From Candidatus Woesearchaeota archaeon (lineage in GTDB: Archaea; Nanobdellota; Nanobdellia; Woesearchaeales; WJKL01): DNA of 34,847 bases. Made by a program: the position numbers and the translations under genes. Positions 1 to 8,677 of this stretch are shown in pieces (positions within the stretch are counted from its first letter, which is position 1; every line of letters begins with the position of its first letter). The notes under the pieces were generated by a model, which did not search any database, was not told the origin of the DNA, and saw nothing but the letters and a program-made list of their open reading frames with translations. The stretch spans positions 1 to 34,847 of the forward strand of contig JAAOYC010000059.1 of the NCBI GenBank assembly GCA_018221125.1. The letters run 5' to 3'.

Positions 1-1
1 G

Positions 2-2629
2 TCAAAACAGGAAGTATTAAGAGATTTGCATAGTTCAGAAAAAGGACTAAGCCAGGAAGAAGCAAACCTCAGGCTATCAAAATACGGCCCTAATGAGATC
101 AAGGAAGAAAAAAAGCATTCTCCTATAAAGATATTCCTCAGCCAGTTCAAGAGCTTTATTGTAGGGGTCTTGATCATTGCAGTTGTAATCTCTTTGGTCA
201 TAGACGAATATCTTAATGCAATTGTGATTGGAGCTATCCTGATTCTAAATGCTGTTATGGGTTTTGTCCAGGAATACAAAGCAGAAAAAGCAATTGAAGC
301 CTTGAAAAAAATGGCTTCATTAAAAGCAGTTGTAATAAGAGATGGAAAAGAAAAAAAGATTGATGCAAAAGAATTAATTCCAGGAGATGTTATCTTATTA
401 GAAACAGGAGAAAAAATTCCGGCAGATGCAAGACTGATAGAAGTTGTAAATCTCCAGACCCAGGAAGCAGCACTGACAGGAGAATCCCTTCCAGTCAAAA
501 AAGAAGAAGCTGCCCTAAGTGAAGATATTTCTGTTGCAGACAGGATAAACATGATTTTTTCTGGAACAATCATAACAAAAGGACGCGGCAAAGCAGTTGT
601 CACTTCTACTGGAATGAATTCAGAGATAGGAAAAATAGCAAAGATGATTCAGACAGCAGAAGCAGAGTTAACGCCATTGCAAAAGAAACTAAAGATTCTA
701 GGAGAATATATGGGGGCAGCTGCAATCCTGATAAGCATACTGGTTTTCCTCACAGGGCTGGTTCTTGGATTTAAATTATCCCATATATTCATGATTTCCT
801 TGTCACTAGCAGTAGCTGCAATCCCAGAAGGTCTGCCTGCAGTAGTTACAATGGCTCTTTCTTTAGGGACCAGCAGGATGGTAAAAAGAAATGCACTGAT
901 TAGAAAACTTCCATCTGTTGAAACACTGGGCTCAACAACAGTGATCTGCACAGACAAGACAGGAACATTAACCCTAAACCAGATGACTGTAAGAAAGATA
1001 TATGCAAATGACAAGATAATCTCTATATCAGGAAGAGGCTATGAAACAACTGGAAATTTCTACCATAAAAAAGAAAAGATCAACCCAAAAGAGATTGAAC
1101 TGCTATTAAAAACAGGTGTATTCTGCAATGACTCAAAGCTTTCAGAAGGAAAAGTCATAGGGGATCCTACAGAAGGAGCCCTGATTGTCTCAGCTGCCAA
1201 AGCAGGGATAGACAAGAAAGGATTAGAAGCAAAATACCCAAGAACATCTGAACTGCAATTTGACTCTGAAAGAAAGATGATGTCTACTCAGCATAGACTA
1301 AATAATAAGGTCACAATTTTCACAAAAGGAGCTCCAGACCTCCTGCTTGAAAAATGCAACAGGATATACAAGAATGGAAAGATAGAAAGACTGACAAGAA
1401 CAGATAAAAGAAAGATCCTGAAGATGAACGAGCTTTTTGCAGATCAGGCATTAAGGGTTCTTGGATTTGCTTATAATGAATCAGAAAAACTGGAAGAAAA
1501 AGATATGGTTTTCATTGGACTGCAGGCAATGATAGACCCTCCAAGAGAAGAAGCAAAAGAAGCAATAGAAAGATGCAAGACAGCTGGAATAAAAGTTGTG
1601 ATGATTACAGGAGATTTCAAGATTACTGCGCAGGCAATTGCCCGTGAACTCGGCTTAGAAGGGGCTGCTATTGACGGAAAACAACTGGAAAAGATGCATG
1701 ACCTGGAAGACCATGTTGAAAACATCGCTGTTTATGCAAGAGTTGACCCAAAGCACAAGGTACTTATCCTTGATGCCTTGAAAAAGCGCGGCCATATTGT
1801 TGCAATGACAGGGGACGGGGTAAATGATGCTCCTGCATTAAAAGAAGCAGACATAGGCATATCAATGGGAATCACAGGAACTGATGTTGCAAAAGAAGCC
1901 TCTGACATGATCCTGACAGATGACAATTTTGCTTCTATTGTTAACGCAGTTGAAGAAGGAAGAGGCATCTATGACAATATAAAGAAATTCGTTGAATACT
2001 TATTATCATCAAACTTAGGAGAAGTTCTCACAATACTTATCGCTATGGTAATATTTGCAGGCACAGGAGGAGCAGCATTAATTCCCTTGCTGCCGCTCCA
2101 GATTCTATGGATAAATCTTGTAACAGACGGCCCTCCAGCTTTAGCATTAGGAGTTGAACCTGCTGAGCCAGGGATAATGCAGCGTAAGCCCCGCAATCCA
2201 AAAGAAAATATACTGAAATCAAAATTATTGAGGATGTCTTTTATTGGAGTCATAATGATGGTCGGAACTCTTGCCTTATTCAAGGCATATAATCCTGAAG
2301 TCAATGAAGTCTATGCCCGAACAGTGGCTTTTTCAGTATTGATGATGTTCCAGATGTTTAATGTAATCAACAGAAGGTCTGACGATTATTCAATATTCAA
2401 GATAGGATTTTTCAAAAACAAAAAATTGCTTTTGGCTGTATTTGCTTCAATAGTACTGCAGATAATAATAATCCACACCCCTATAAGGAACATCTTCCAC
2501 ACAGTTCCATTAACAGGAATAGACTGGCTTTGGATTTTCCTTGTATCCTCCTCAGTGTTTGTATTTGATGAGGTATACAAACTAGTCAAAAGAAGAAGAA
2601 AAACGCAAGAGGAAGTTTACATAAAATAG
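2..2629 (+). CDS. P-type Ca2+-transporting ATPase (P2A, SERCA-like), 5' truncated
   Basis: This is a cation-pumping ATPase of the inner membrane that would export Ca2+ using ATP. The reading frame is open to the window edge, and the residues before the TTG at 26 (SKQEVLRDL) match the usual cation-ATPase N-terminal domain, so the true start lies upstream. Visible motifs are TGES (actuator loop), IPEGLP in M4, the phosphorylation site DKTGTLT near residue 310, and TGDGVNDAPALKEAD in the hinge. The Ca2+-binding residues of SERCA are kept: SSNLGE in M5 and LWINLVTDGPPALALG in M6 (N, T and D), which favours Ca2+ over H+ or Na+/K+. The 3' end is 7 bases from the first exchanger gene, so a cation operon is likely. 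Family assignment is confident; ion specificity is inferred from the conserved residues. Confidence 0.93.
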   Translation, partial: SKQEVLRDLHSSEKGLSQEEANLRLSKYGPNEIKEEKKHSPIKIFLSQFKSFIVGVLIIAVVISLVIDEYLNAIVIGAILILNAVMGFVQEYKAEKAIEALKKMASLKAVVIRDGKEKKIDAKELIPGDVILLETGEKIPADARLIEVVNLQTQEAALTGESLPVKKEEAALSEDISVADRINMIFSGTIITKGRGKAVVTSTGMNSEIGKIAKMIQTAEAELTPLQKKLKILGEYMGAAAILISILVFLTGLVLGFKLSHIFMISLSLAVAAIPEGLPAVVTMALSLGTSRMVKRNALIRKLPSVETLGSTTVICTDKTGTLTLNQMTVRKIYANDKIISISGRGYETTGNFYHKKEKINPKEIELLLKTGVFCNDSKLSEGKVIGDPTEGALIVSAAKAGIDKKGLEAKYPRTSELQFDSERKMMSTQHRLNNKVTIFTKGAPDLLLEKCNRIYKNGKIERLTRTDKRKILKMNELFADQALRVLGFAYNESEKLEEKDMVFIGLQAMIDPPREEAKEAIERCKTAGIKVVMITGDFKITAQAIARELGLEGAAIDGKQLEKMHDLEDHVENIAVYARVDPKHKVLILDALKKRGHIVAMTGDGVNDAPALKEADIGISMGITGTDVAKEASDMILTDDNFASIVNAVEEGRGIYDNIKKFVEYLLSSNLGEVLTILIAMVIFAGTGGAALIPLLPLQILWINLVTDGPPALALGVEPAEPGIMQRKPRNPKENILKSKLLRMSFIGVIMMVGTLALFKAYNPEVNEVYARTVAFSVLMMFQMFNVINRRSDDYSIFKIGFFKNKKLLLAVFASIVLQIIIIHTPIRNIFHTVPLTGIDWLWIFLVSSSVFVFDEVYKLVKRRRKTQEEVYIK

Positions 2630-2636
2630 ATTTAAG

Positions 2637-3605
2637 ATGGCCTTAGCAAATTTTATAGCAGCAAATCCCTTGATATTCCACATCCTTATTGGAATAGCCA
2701 GCTTTACCATCATGGTAAAATCTGCAGACATGATTGTCTATGGCATAGACAGGTATGCAAAAAAAACAGGCTTGTCAAATTATGTCATAGGATTATTAGT
2801 CATATCAATAACAGCTTCTGTTCCAGAATTTGTAGCTGCAATTACCGGGCTTTTGGCAGGAGATGAAGGAATTGTCTTTGGAACCATATTAGGCTCAAAC
2901 CTGACAGGAATCACATTAGTTTCAGGAGTTCTTGCATTAGTGGGAAGAAAACTGAAACTAGTGAACAAAGTCCTGGCAAAGATGGAAGTTGCTTTGTTTT
3001 TCATGATAATGCTCCCTTTTGTCTTAGGAGCAGACGGCTCTTTATCAAGATATGATGGGCTTATCCTGTCAGTAGTCTATATAATATATGCTGTAAAGAT
3101 ATGGAAAAGAGAAGAAGAAACAGGGCATGTTAGAAAAAGTGTTAAATTTAAGTTCTTATGGAAAAATATGCTGATATTCCTCCTCGCATTAGCAGCCTTA
3201 TTCCTCAGTTCAAGATGGCTTGTATTTTCATCAATCAGTGTCTCGAAAATCCTGAATATTCCGACATATATCATGGCTATACTCATCCTGGGAATAGCAT
3301 CTTCTCTTCCAGATATGCTGGTTGGAATAAGATCAATATTAGAAGGAGAAGCAGGACTTGGCCTTGGAAACACTCTTGGAAGCATAACAGTAAAATCTCT
3401 TTTGTTTCTCGGAGTCTTTGCCATGATAAGGCCCCTTTCAGTAGATTTCAGTACAATTGGAATTGCAGTATTAGCAACAATATTCTGCCTTGCATTTATG
3501 CTCTACCTTTCTGAAAAAGGGGAAATTAACTGGAAACATGGCTTGGTTTTATTATTCCTCTATATCGCATATATCTCAGTTGAATTAATAAGAGGTCTTG
3601 CATAA
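2637..3605 (+). CDS. CaCA-family sodium/calcium exchanger-like protein, copy 1
   Basis: A membrane cation exchanger of the CaCA family (YrbG-like), 322 residues, about ten hydrophobic segments. Two alpha-repeats are visible. The first, near residues 55-100, has the usual signature (ASVPEF and LGSNLTG). The second, near residues 215-260, is altered: ASSLPDMLVG has Asp where exchangers usually have Glu, and the usual GSN is GSI (LGSITVKSLL). The ATG at 2637 follows the ATPase stop by 7 bases. The next gene is a paralogue starting 1 base after this stop. The altered second repeat suggests changed ion binding or work as one half of a heteromer with the neighbour, which is inference. Confidence 0.85.
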   Translation: MALANFIAANPLIFHILIGIASFTIMVKSADMIVYGIDRYAKKTGLSNYVIGLLVISITASVPEFVAAITGLLAGDEGIVFGTILGSNLTGITLVSGVLALVGRKLKLVNKVLAKMEVALFFMIMLPFVLGADGSLSRYDGLILSVVYIIYAVKIWKREEETGHVRKSVKFKFLWKNMLIFLLALAALFLSSRWLVFSSISVSKILNIPTYIMAILILGIASSLPDMLVGIRSILEGEAGLGLGNTLGSITVKSLLFLGVFAMIRPLSVDFSTIGIAVLATIFCLAFMLYLSEKGEINWKHGLVLLFLYIAYISVELIRGLA

Positions 3606-3606
3606 A

Positions 3607-4557
3607 ATGCTGATTAATATAATAATATTTGTCTTAAGTATTCTTACATTAATAATCGCAGGTTCTTTGCTGGTAAGATCTTTATCAAAGATAGCAGCAT
3701 TCCTTCATATAAGTGAATATGTAATAGGATTTATACTTCTTGCCTTTGCAACATCTGTCCCGGAATTATTTATTGGAATCTCTTCTGCATTAAATAAAAA
3801 TACAGCAATTGCTCTTGGAACAGTTATAGGCTCAAACATAGCCAATCTGACAATAATAATTGGAATTCCCATTCTGCTTGCAAAAGGAATGAAGATTCAA
3901 AGCAGCAAAACAAAAAAAGATTCATTATATATGGTTGTTTTATCAATTCTGCCTCTTGCCCTGATGCTGGCAGGAGGTCAAATATCAAGAGTAGATGGAA
4001 TATTCCTGATTCTGGCATTTTTTATTTACATGAGGAAGATATACAAGGAAAGCAAAGAATTTAGCAAAGAGTTTAAAAATAAAATAAGCAAATGGAGTGT
4101 TATTGGCTCTGTTGCAATATTCATCTTTAGCTTGAATGTCCTCTTTTTTAGCGCAGATTTCCTGGTAAGATCTTCAAGTGCGCTGGCAATCATCCTTTCA
4201 CTCCCCCCTATATTGATTGGACTGTTCTTGATTGCAATAGGAACATCTCTTCCAGAGCTGGTTGTAGGAATCAGTTCTGTTATACATAAGCATACTGAAA
4301 TGAATCTCGGAAATATAATGGGAAGTAATATTGCAAATGCTACTTTAATCTTAGGGGTAACTGCTTTTATATATCCAATTACTTCAAATTTCTTATTGTT
4401 TATTACAAGCGGCGTTTATATGGTTTTAACCACATTTATCTTTGCAACATTCATAAGAAGTGGAAGCAAGGTAGATTGGGAAGAAGGACTATCCCTTATC
4501 CTGCTTTATGCATTTTTCATCATATTGGAAACATTCATAAAAGGTGCTATAGTATGA
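3607..4557 (+). CDS. CaCA-family sodium/calcium exchanger, copy 2
   Basis: A paralogue of the preceding gene, about 316 residues, with ten or so membrane spans. Both alpha-repeats are canonical: FATSVPELFIGISS with VIGSNIANL in the first half, and GTSLPELVVGISS with IMGSNIANA in the second. This supports real exchange of Na+ (or H+) for Ca2+ across the membrane. I chose the ATG at 3607 (MLINIIIF) over an in-frame TTG at 3598 because it sits just after the upstream stop and begins the first membrane span directly. The 3' end overlaps the start of the permease gene (ATGA). The cluster of a Ca2+ pump and two exchangers points to calcium or cation homeostasis. Confidence 0.88.
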   Translation: MLINIIIFVLSILTLIIAGSLLVRSLSKIAAFLHISEYVIGFILLAFATSVPELFIGISSALNKNTAIALGTVIGSNIANLTIIIGIPILLAKGMKIQSSKTKKDSLYMVVLSILPLALMLAGGQISRVDGIFLILAFFIYMRKIYKESKEFSKEFKNKISKWSVIGSVAIFIFSLNVLFFSADFLVRSSSALAIILSLPPILIGLFLIAIGTSLPELVVGISSVIHKHTEMNLGNIMGSNIANATLILGVTAFIYPITSNFLLFITSGVYMVLTTFIFATFIRSGSKVDWEEGLSLILLYAFFIILETFIKGAIV

Positions 4558-5678
4558 GGCAAAAAACATTATGGATAGCAATAGCAACTCTTGTCGGCAC
4601 AATAATAGGAGCAGGAATTCTTGGCCTCCCGTATGTCATTGCGCAGGCTGGATTCTGGACAGGAGTGATTGACATTGTTGTCCTGGGATTTATTGTCTTG
4701 CTTCTCTATCTTTATCTTGGAGAAGTTGTTCTAAGGACAAAAGGTCTGCATCAATTACCTGGCTATGCTGAAAAATATCTTGGAAGTATTGGGAAAAAAC
4801 TCATGGTATTTTCAATGTTCTTCGGCAATTATGGAGCATTGATTGCCTATATCATTGGAGTTGGAGCAGCAGCGTCTGCAATCTTTGGAGGCTCTCCCCT
4901 AACCTATTCGCTAATCTTCTTTGCTGTTGTTGCATTTATAATATTCATTGGACTAAAAGCAGTTGGTGAATCAGAATTATTGATGCTTCCTTTGATAATA
5001 GGGACTATCATCTTTATCCTGGCAGCTTCAACTTTTCACATCAATGTTGGTAATTTCACAATGTTTAATCTGGCAAAAATTCTTGTTCCATATGGAATCA
5101 TCCTCTTTGCCTTTTTAGGGGCCTCTGCTATCCCTGTCTTAAGAGAGCAGTTGATCAGGAATGAAAAACACATGAAAAAAGCAATTATTATTGGAGTCTT
5201 GATTCCTATAATCTCTTATCTTATCTTTGCAGTCGCAGTTGTTGGCGTTACTGGACTTTCAACAACAGAGGTTGCAACCATTGGCTTAGGACAGGTAATT
5301 GGAACATACATGATACTGATTGGAAATTTCCTTGCAATAATCACAATGACAACATCTTTCCTTGCTTTAGGATTGGCATTAAAAGAAACATATCATTATG
5401 ATTACAATGTAAACAAACATCTGGCATGGGCATTAACTGTCTTTATCCCATTAATGATTGCCTTGTCTGGCTTTACATCTTTCATAAAAGCAATTGGAAT
5501 CAGCGGAGTGATAGCAGGAGGCACAGAAGGCACAATGATTGTCCTGATGGCAATGAAAGCAAAAAAGCATGGAAACAGAAAACCTGAATACAAGATTCCA
5601 ATTAACTGGCTGGTTGCTATTGGCTTGATTGTTGTCTTCATCCTAGGAGCAGGTTATTATCTGTGGAGCATAATATAA
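4554..5678 (+). CDS. Amino-acid permease (APC superfamily, aromatic/HAAAP-like)
   Basis: A secondary amino-acid transporter of about 374 residues with about eleven membrane spans. The N-terminus carries the hallmark of this superfamily, GTIIGAGILGLPYVIAQAG, the broken first helix that binds the substrate backbone. The pattern resembles the tyrosine/tryptophan-specific HAAAP branch, but substrate cannot be fixed from sequence alone. An upstream in-frame ATG at 4476 would lie deep in the preceding gene and adds a non-membrane leader, so the ATG at 4554 (MRQKTLW), overlapping the exchanger stop as ATGA, is preferred. The stop overlaps the next start as TAATG. Such uptake fits a lineage with limited amino-acid synthesis, which is inference. 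Confidence 0.85.
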   Translation: MRQKTLWIAIATLVGTIIGAGILGLPYVIAQAGFWTGVIDIVVLGFIVLLLYLYLGEVVLRTKGLHQLPGYAEKYLGSIGKKLMVFSMFFGNYGALIAYIIGVGAAASAIFGGSPLTYSLIFFAVVAFIIFIGLKAVGESELLMLPLIIGTIIFILAASTFHINVGNFTMFNLAKILVPYGIILFAFLGASAIPVLREQLIRNEKHMKKAIIIGVLIPIISYLIFAVAVVGVTGLSTTEVATIGLGQVIGTYMILIGNFLAIITMTTSFLALGLALKETYHYDYNVNKHLAWALTVFIPLMIALSGFTSFIKAIGISGVIAGGTEGTMIVLMAMKAKKHGNRKPEYKIPINWLVAIGLIVVFILGAGYYLWSII

Positions 5679-6241
5679 TGGCAAAAAACGATTACTCAAC
5701 TTTACTAATAGTCTTGATTATCATTTGGATAGTTGTCTCTATTGTAGGGATAGGATTAGTTCTGCATAAGCAAAAAATAATAACAGGACATGCAACAGCT
5801 CAAGTTATGGTAAATGTAATCCCACCACCAGCTCCACCAGTCCCTCCAGTACCACCACCAGAAGTAGTAGCACCAAGACTAACAATCTGTGCAGAAGAAT
5901 GGAATTGTACTGATTGGGGATCATGCCTGCCAAATGGAACACAATTTAGACATTGCTGGGATTTAAATAAATGTGAAGGTCTTTATAATCAAAGGATTGT
6001 TACTCAGATAGAAAGAGCAATAAAGCCAGATGAAGTTAGGGCATGTGAATATATTTCTCCACCATCTATTGAAAAACCATCTCCATTATTCATAATTATA
6101 ACTCCAACAGTTATAATTAATTACATAATTTTATTTACTCTATTAATTATCTTGTTTATCATCTTATTTTATATTAGATATATGGTAAATAAAAAACCTA
6201 AAAAGTCAGAAAAAAAGAAACAGAAAATAAAAAAATCATAA
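5678..6241 (+). CDS. Membrane protein with two spans, Pro-rich linker and TSP1-like motif
   Basis: A small membrane protein of about 187 residues, not assigned to a named family. It has an N-terminal span (about residues 10-30), then a proline-rich stretch (PPPAPPVPPVPPPE), then a Cys/Trp module with EWNCTDWGSC followed by FRHCWDLNKC that resembles a thrombospondin type 1 repeat. A second long span follows at about 135-160, and then a Lys-rich tail. The Cys module would sit outside the cell, and such modules usually bind proteins or glycans. The ATG at 5678 overlaps the permease stop; the longer ATG at 5663 lies inside that gene. It ends exactly where the opposite-strand gene ends, with no gap. 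Confidence 0.75.
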   Translation: MAKNDYSTLLIVLIIIWIVVSIVGIGLVLHKQKIITGHATAQVMVNVIPPPAPPVPPVPPPEVVAPRLTICAEEWNCTDWGSCLPNGTQFRHCWDLNKCEGLYNQRIVTQIERAIKPDEVRACEYISPPSIEKPSPLFIIITPTVIINYIILFTLLIILFIILFYIRYMVNKKPKKSEKKKQKIKKS

Positions 6242-6661
6242 TCATCTGAATATTATTTTTAACCTTCCGGTGTGTTTTCCATGTTCTGCATCAGAAGGCG
6301 CATAAATTATAATTTCTATTTCTTTTGATTCATCTTTTATCAAAATAAATTCAGTCTCTGAAATAGAAGTCCATTCTGCAAGCTCTCCTGTTGGTTCAAT
6401 ATAAACATTATGAATATCTTCATCTATGTTTGTAATATTTATTATTCTCTTAGCATAACTAGAGGGAATAACTGTTCCAAAAATCAAAGCACTTGTATTA
6501 ATATCAAAACCAGTATAATTGCCAACAGTTAAATGCATATCAATTGTTCTTATTGCAGCTGGTTTAAGATTAGTATAAACCAGATATGTAAGTGCAGAAA
6601 CCACAACAGCAATTAACAGTAAATATATTACTGCTCTTTCTCTTTTGATTTTCTTCCCCAT
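6242..6661 (-). CDS. Single-span anchored secreted beta-domain protein
   Basis: A protein of 139 residues with a basic start (MGKKIKRER), one membrane span at about 10-30, and an outside domain rich in predicted beta strands. The phrase ALIFGTVIPSSYAKR followed by an ITN segment resembles the FGTIYQG / IIQN pattern of the larger secreted proteins upstream on this strand, so a shared Ig-like or pilin-like fold is possible. Function unknown. It overlaps the end of the upstream gene by 34 bases, implying translational coupling and membership of the same transcript. It could be an accessory subunit of a surface assembly, which is inference from context. Confidence 0.75.
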   Translation of the reverse strand: MGKKIKRERAVIYLLLIAVVVSALTYLVYTNLKPAAIRTIDMHLTVGNYTGFDINTSALIFGTVIPSSYAKRIINITNIDEDIHNVYIEPTGELAEWTSISETEFILIKDESKEIEIIIYAPSDAEHGKHTGRLKIIFR

Positions 6662-7770
6662 TTAGACCACGCAAGATAAGCTATTAATAATATCACTGCC
6701 CCTATAAGGACAATAATCCATAAATTTCCTTTTTTCTTGACTTCTATATCAAAACTCTTTTCAGAGGTTTTGTCTTTGTAATGCAGAATTGTTTTAACCT
6801 TGTATTCTCCAAAGCCTATCCCTGTTGAATCCCAAAATATCTCTATCTGTTCTTTGCCCCATGCAGAAATATCTATTTTCTTGCTTTCAGCACTGCCTAT
6901 AACTCTTCCATTTTCATAGATCTCAATTACAGCATAAATATCAGTTATCTTTTCATTCCATTTGCTTTCAACATCAAGTATAAATTTTGCAATCTCTCCT
7001 GGACTAAACTCATTTGTTTTAAGAGCAACTATCTCTATTAAAACATCTCCAACATTAAAACTTGTTCTAATCTCTTTTTCATTTCCATCATAATCAATTA
7101 AAGCTGCTGCTTGGTATGTTCCTGGTTTTGCATCCTTGGTATCCCATTGTGCTTTTAATTCACTGGTTTCTCCTGCTTTCAACTCCTTTTTATCAGCTGA
7201 TACTGTATCTATTTTCTTATCATCTGAATCATAGATATCAATTACAGCACTAACACTTGAAATATCCTCTTTTCCAAGATTAGAAATTCCTATAATTAAC
7301 TCAGCAGTTTCTCCTACCCTCACACTCTCAACAGCAATATTGGCTGATAGATACTTGCCTTCATAAGGAACCTCTATATATAATTGCGATTCAACACCTG
7401 CTTTTGCAGCAACCATTGCACCATCTGCGCCGATAGGAGATTCCAATGCTCCAATCCTAATGTCATTTGTTCCTGGCCTGTCTATTTTCTCAGGCAAAGC
7501 CAGATGAACAACAATAACCTGCGTCTTGCCTGGATTAAGTTTAAAAGAAGTCTTGTCAAAAGCAATATATTCTTTTAGGTCTCCTTTGACATACATGTCA
7601 ACATTAACAGGGCTTTGTATCGTATTGACAACAAAATATTCAATATCAATCTCCAGATTAGGCTCAAAATCTATTTTTATTCTAGGAGGGCCTATTCCAA
7701 TAGCACTTGCAGATAGCGCAGAACTTAGAATAAGCATGCAATAAACTATAAGTAAATAAAAATTTCTCAT
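6628..7770 (-). CDS. Secreted CARDB-like beta-sandwich protein with C-terminal anchor
   Basis: A 380-residue exported protein. A signal peptide (residues 1-23) is followed by an N-terminal beta domain containing GPPRIKIDFEPN, then two CARDB-like adhesion modules (about 140-240 and 245-340). A C-terminal membrane span at about 350-370 is followed by a positively charged tail (KWGRKSKEKEQ). The start is set by a Shine-Dalgarno-like GAGGTG at 7779-7784, eight bases before the ATG. CARDB modules serve in cell adhesion in archaea and bacteria, and the architecture is that of a surface protein facing outward. It probably shares a transcript with the neighbouring secreted proteins. Precise role unknown. 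Confidence 0.8.
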   Translation of the reverse strand: MRNFYLLIVYCMLILSSALSASAIGIGPPRIKIDFEPNLEIDIEYFVVNTIQSPVNVDMYVKGDLKEYIAFDKTSFKLNPGKTQVIVVHLALPEKIDRPGTNDIRIGALESPIGADGAMVAAKAGVESQLYIEVPYEGKYLSANIAVESVRVGETAELIIGISNLGKEDISSVSAVIDIYDSDDKKIDTVSADKKELKAGETSELKAQWDTKDAKPGTYQAAALIDYDGNEKEIRTSFNVGDVLIEIVALKTNEFSPGEIAKFILDVESKWNEKITDIYAVIEIYENGRVIGSAESKKIDISAWGKEQIEIFWDSTGIGFGEYKVKTILHYKDKTSEKSFDIEVKKKGNLWIIVLIGAVILLIAYLAWSKWGRKSKEKEQ

Positions 7771-7778
7771 CTAGATTA

Positions 7779-7784
7779 CACCTC
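7779..7784 (-). promoter_or_regulatory. Ribosome-binding site of the CARDB-like gene
   Basis: GAGGTG on the minus strand, eight bases before the ATG at 7770. Presence of such a site marks this as an internal operon gene, in contrast with the leaderless first gene. Confidence 0.65.
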
Positions 7785-7788
7785 TTTT

Positions 7789-7809
7789 AAAAAAAAATAA
7801 AAAAAATAA
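7789..7809 (-). terminator. U-rich tract between two secreted-protein genes
   Basis: A run of about 21 bases, almost all T on the minus strand, directly after the stop at 7817. It may end part of the transcripts so that the upstream secreted proteins are made in excess over the anchored ones. The next gene has its own ribosome-binding site but no clear TATA box, so some read-through is expected. Confidence 0.5.
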
Positions 7810-7816
7810 TTAAGTT

Positions 7817-8395
7817 TTAAGATTGTGTTGCTGTAAATACCAAAGTCTCGTTTTTTGATCCAATTGGTTCATCATTTGGAACATCTATCAACAAATCAAC
7901 TTCAGCTGTATCAGTTGCATCATTATATTTCAATTCATTCAACATATTATTTATTCCAGCTACACCTGGAACATTAGTCCATGTTGTAGTTGAAGCAGCA
8001 TAGTTAAATGAATTTGACTCAGTGCTGTTATCAATCTTAAATCTAAATGAAACTGTATTATCCCCTCCACCTGTTCCACTGAATAAAGCTGAGCTATTAG
8101 AATCTCTAGCAATAGAGACATTTACATCAACTCCGCCGTCATTCTGTATTATCAATGGTCCAGGACTATTATCAGTTGTATTATCAGTTGCTCCTTGATA
8201 TATTGTTCCAAAATCTACTGTACTTGTTGGCAATGATATTGCTACCACTGCTGTTACATCTACTTTTGCTACTCCTGTTGCTGCTCCTGTCATTGTTGGT
8301 TTTATTTTAGTTAACAACATTAGTGTTCCTCCTATTGAAACAATAATTGCCAAAGCAACTAAAACAGCCAACACTTTGTTTGATACTTCACTCAT
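7817..8395 (-). CDS. Secreted beta-rich protein with N-terminal anchor, paralogue A
   Basis: About 192 residues. A short basic N-terminus leads into a membrane span (LAVLVALAIIVSIGG), then an ectodomain with VDFGTIYQG, GPLIIQNDGG and a Gly-rich GTGGGDN loop. The same order of motifs appears in the protein encoded at 8678-9499, so the two are paralogues. Function is not established; secretion and beta-strand content suggest a filament or coat component. The start at 8395 is chosen over an upstream in-frame ATG at 8422 because a strong Shine-Dalgarno AGGAGG lies just before it (8403-8408). The stop is followed on this strand by a U-rich tract (7789-7809), so the message may partly end here. Confidence 0.8.
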   Translation of the reverse strand: MSEVSNKVLAVLVALAIIVSIGGTLMLLTKIKPTMTGAATGVAKVDVTAVVAISLPTSTVDFGTIYQGATDNTTDNSPGPLIIQNDGGVDVNVSIARDSNSSALFSGTGGGDNTVSFRFKIDNSTESNSFNYAASTTTWTNVPGVAGINNMLNELKYNDATDTAEVDLLIDVPNDEPIGSKNETLVFTATQS

Positions 8396-8399
8396 TTTA

Positions 8400-8609
8400 T
8401 TAACCTCCTTTTGGTTTTTCAATTACATTTACAATTGCTAATCCTGATGAAGAAGGCGGACCTGGCTGCTCTATGACCTCTACTTTCACTGTTCCTGTTC
8501 CTGCTTCATCCCCTTCTTCTTTTAGGCTATTCAATACTGTATAAGTACTCGTAAGAGAAATTATTATAACTGCTACAATCAAGGCAGCTAATATGTTTTT
8601 TGAAACCAT
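8400..8609 (-). CDS. Small single-span membrane protein
   Basis: A 69-residue protein with one membrane span near the N-terminus (ILAALIVAVIIISLTSTY), followed by a short tail in which a VKVEVIEQPG segment and a related IVNVIEKPKGG segment occur. No family is recognised. A strong Shine-Dalgarno AGGAGG at 8617-8622, seven bases before the ATG, supports that it is really translated. It lies between two paralogous secreted-protein genes, 4 bases before the start of the next gene, so it is probably made together with them. A role as a small partner or assembly factor is only a guess. Confidence 0.7.
   Translation of the reverse strand: MVSKNILAALIVAVIIISLTSTYTVLNSLKEEGDEAGTGTVKVEVIEQPGPPSSSGLAIVNVIEKPKGG
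8403..8408 (-). promoter_or_regulatory. Ribosome-binding site that sets the start at 8395
   Basis: AGGAGG on the minus strand, seven bases before the ATG at 8395. It rules in favour of this start over the in-frame ATG at 8422. It lies in the last codons of the preceding small gene, so translation is coupled. Confidence 0.7.
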
Positions 8610-8616
8610 TTTTAAA

Positions 8617-8622
8617 CCTCCT
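8617..8622 (-). promoter_or_regulatory. Ribosome-binding site of the 69-residue gene
   Basis: AGGAGG on the minus strand, seven bases before the ATG at 8609. Supports that this very small frame is translated. A TATATA-like stretch at 8625-8632 is too close to the start to be its leaderless promoter. Confidence 0.65.
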
Positions 8623-8677
8623 TTTTATATACTAATTATCTCCTTCTTTTTAAATTTTTCTTTTTAATTTTTGCAAA

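Noticed and set aside
3158-3514. Open frame of 118 codons on the plus strand
   Set aside because: It lies in another frame inside the exchanger gene, whose membrane spans and motifs are clear.
8625-8632. TATA-like TATATA as promoter of the 69-residue gene
   Set aside because: It is only about 20 bases from the ATG and overlaps the ribosome-binding site region, so the transcript would start inside the gene.
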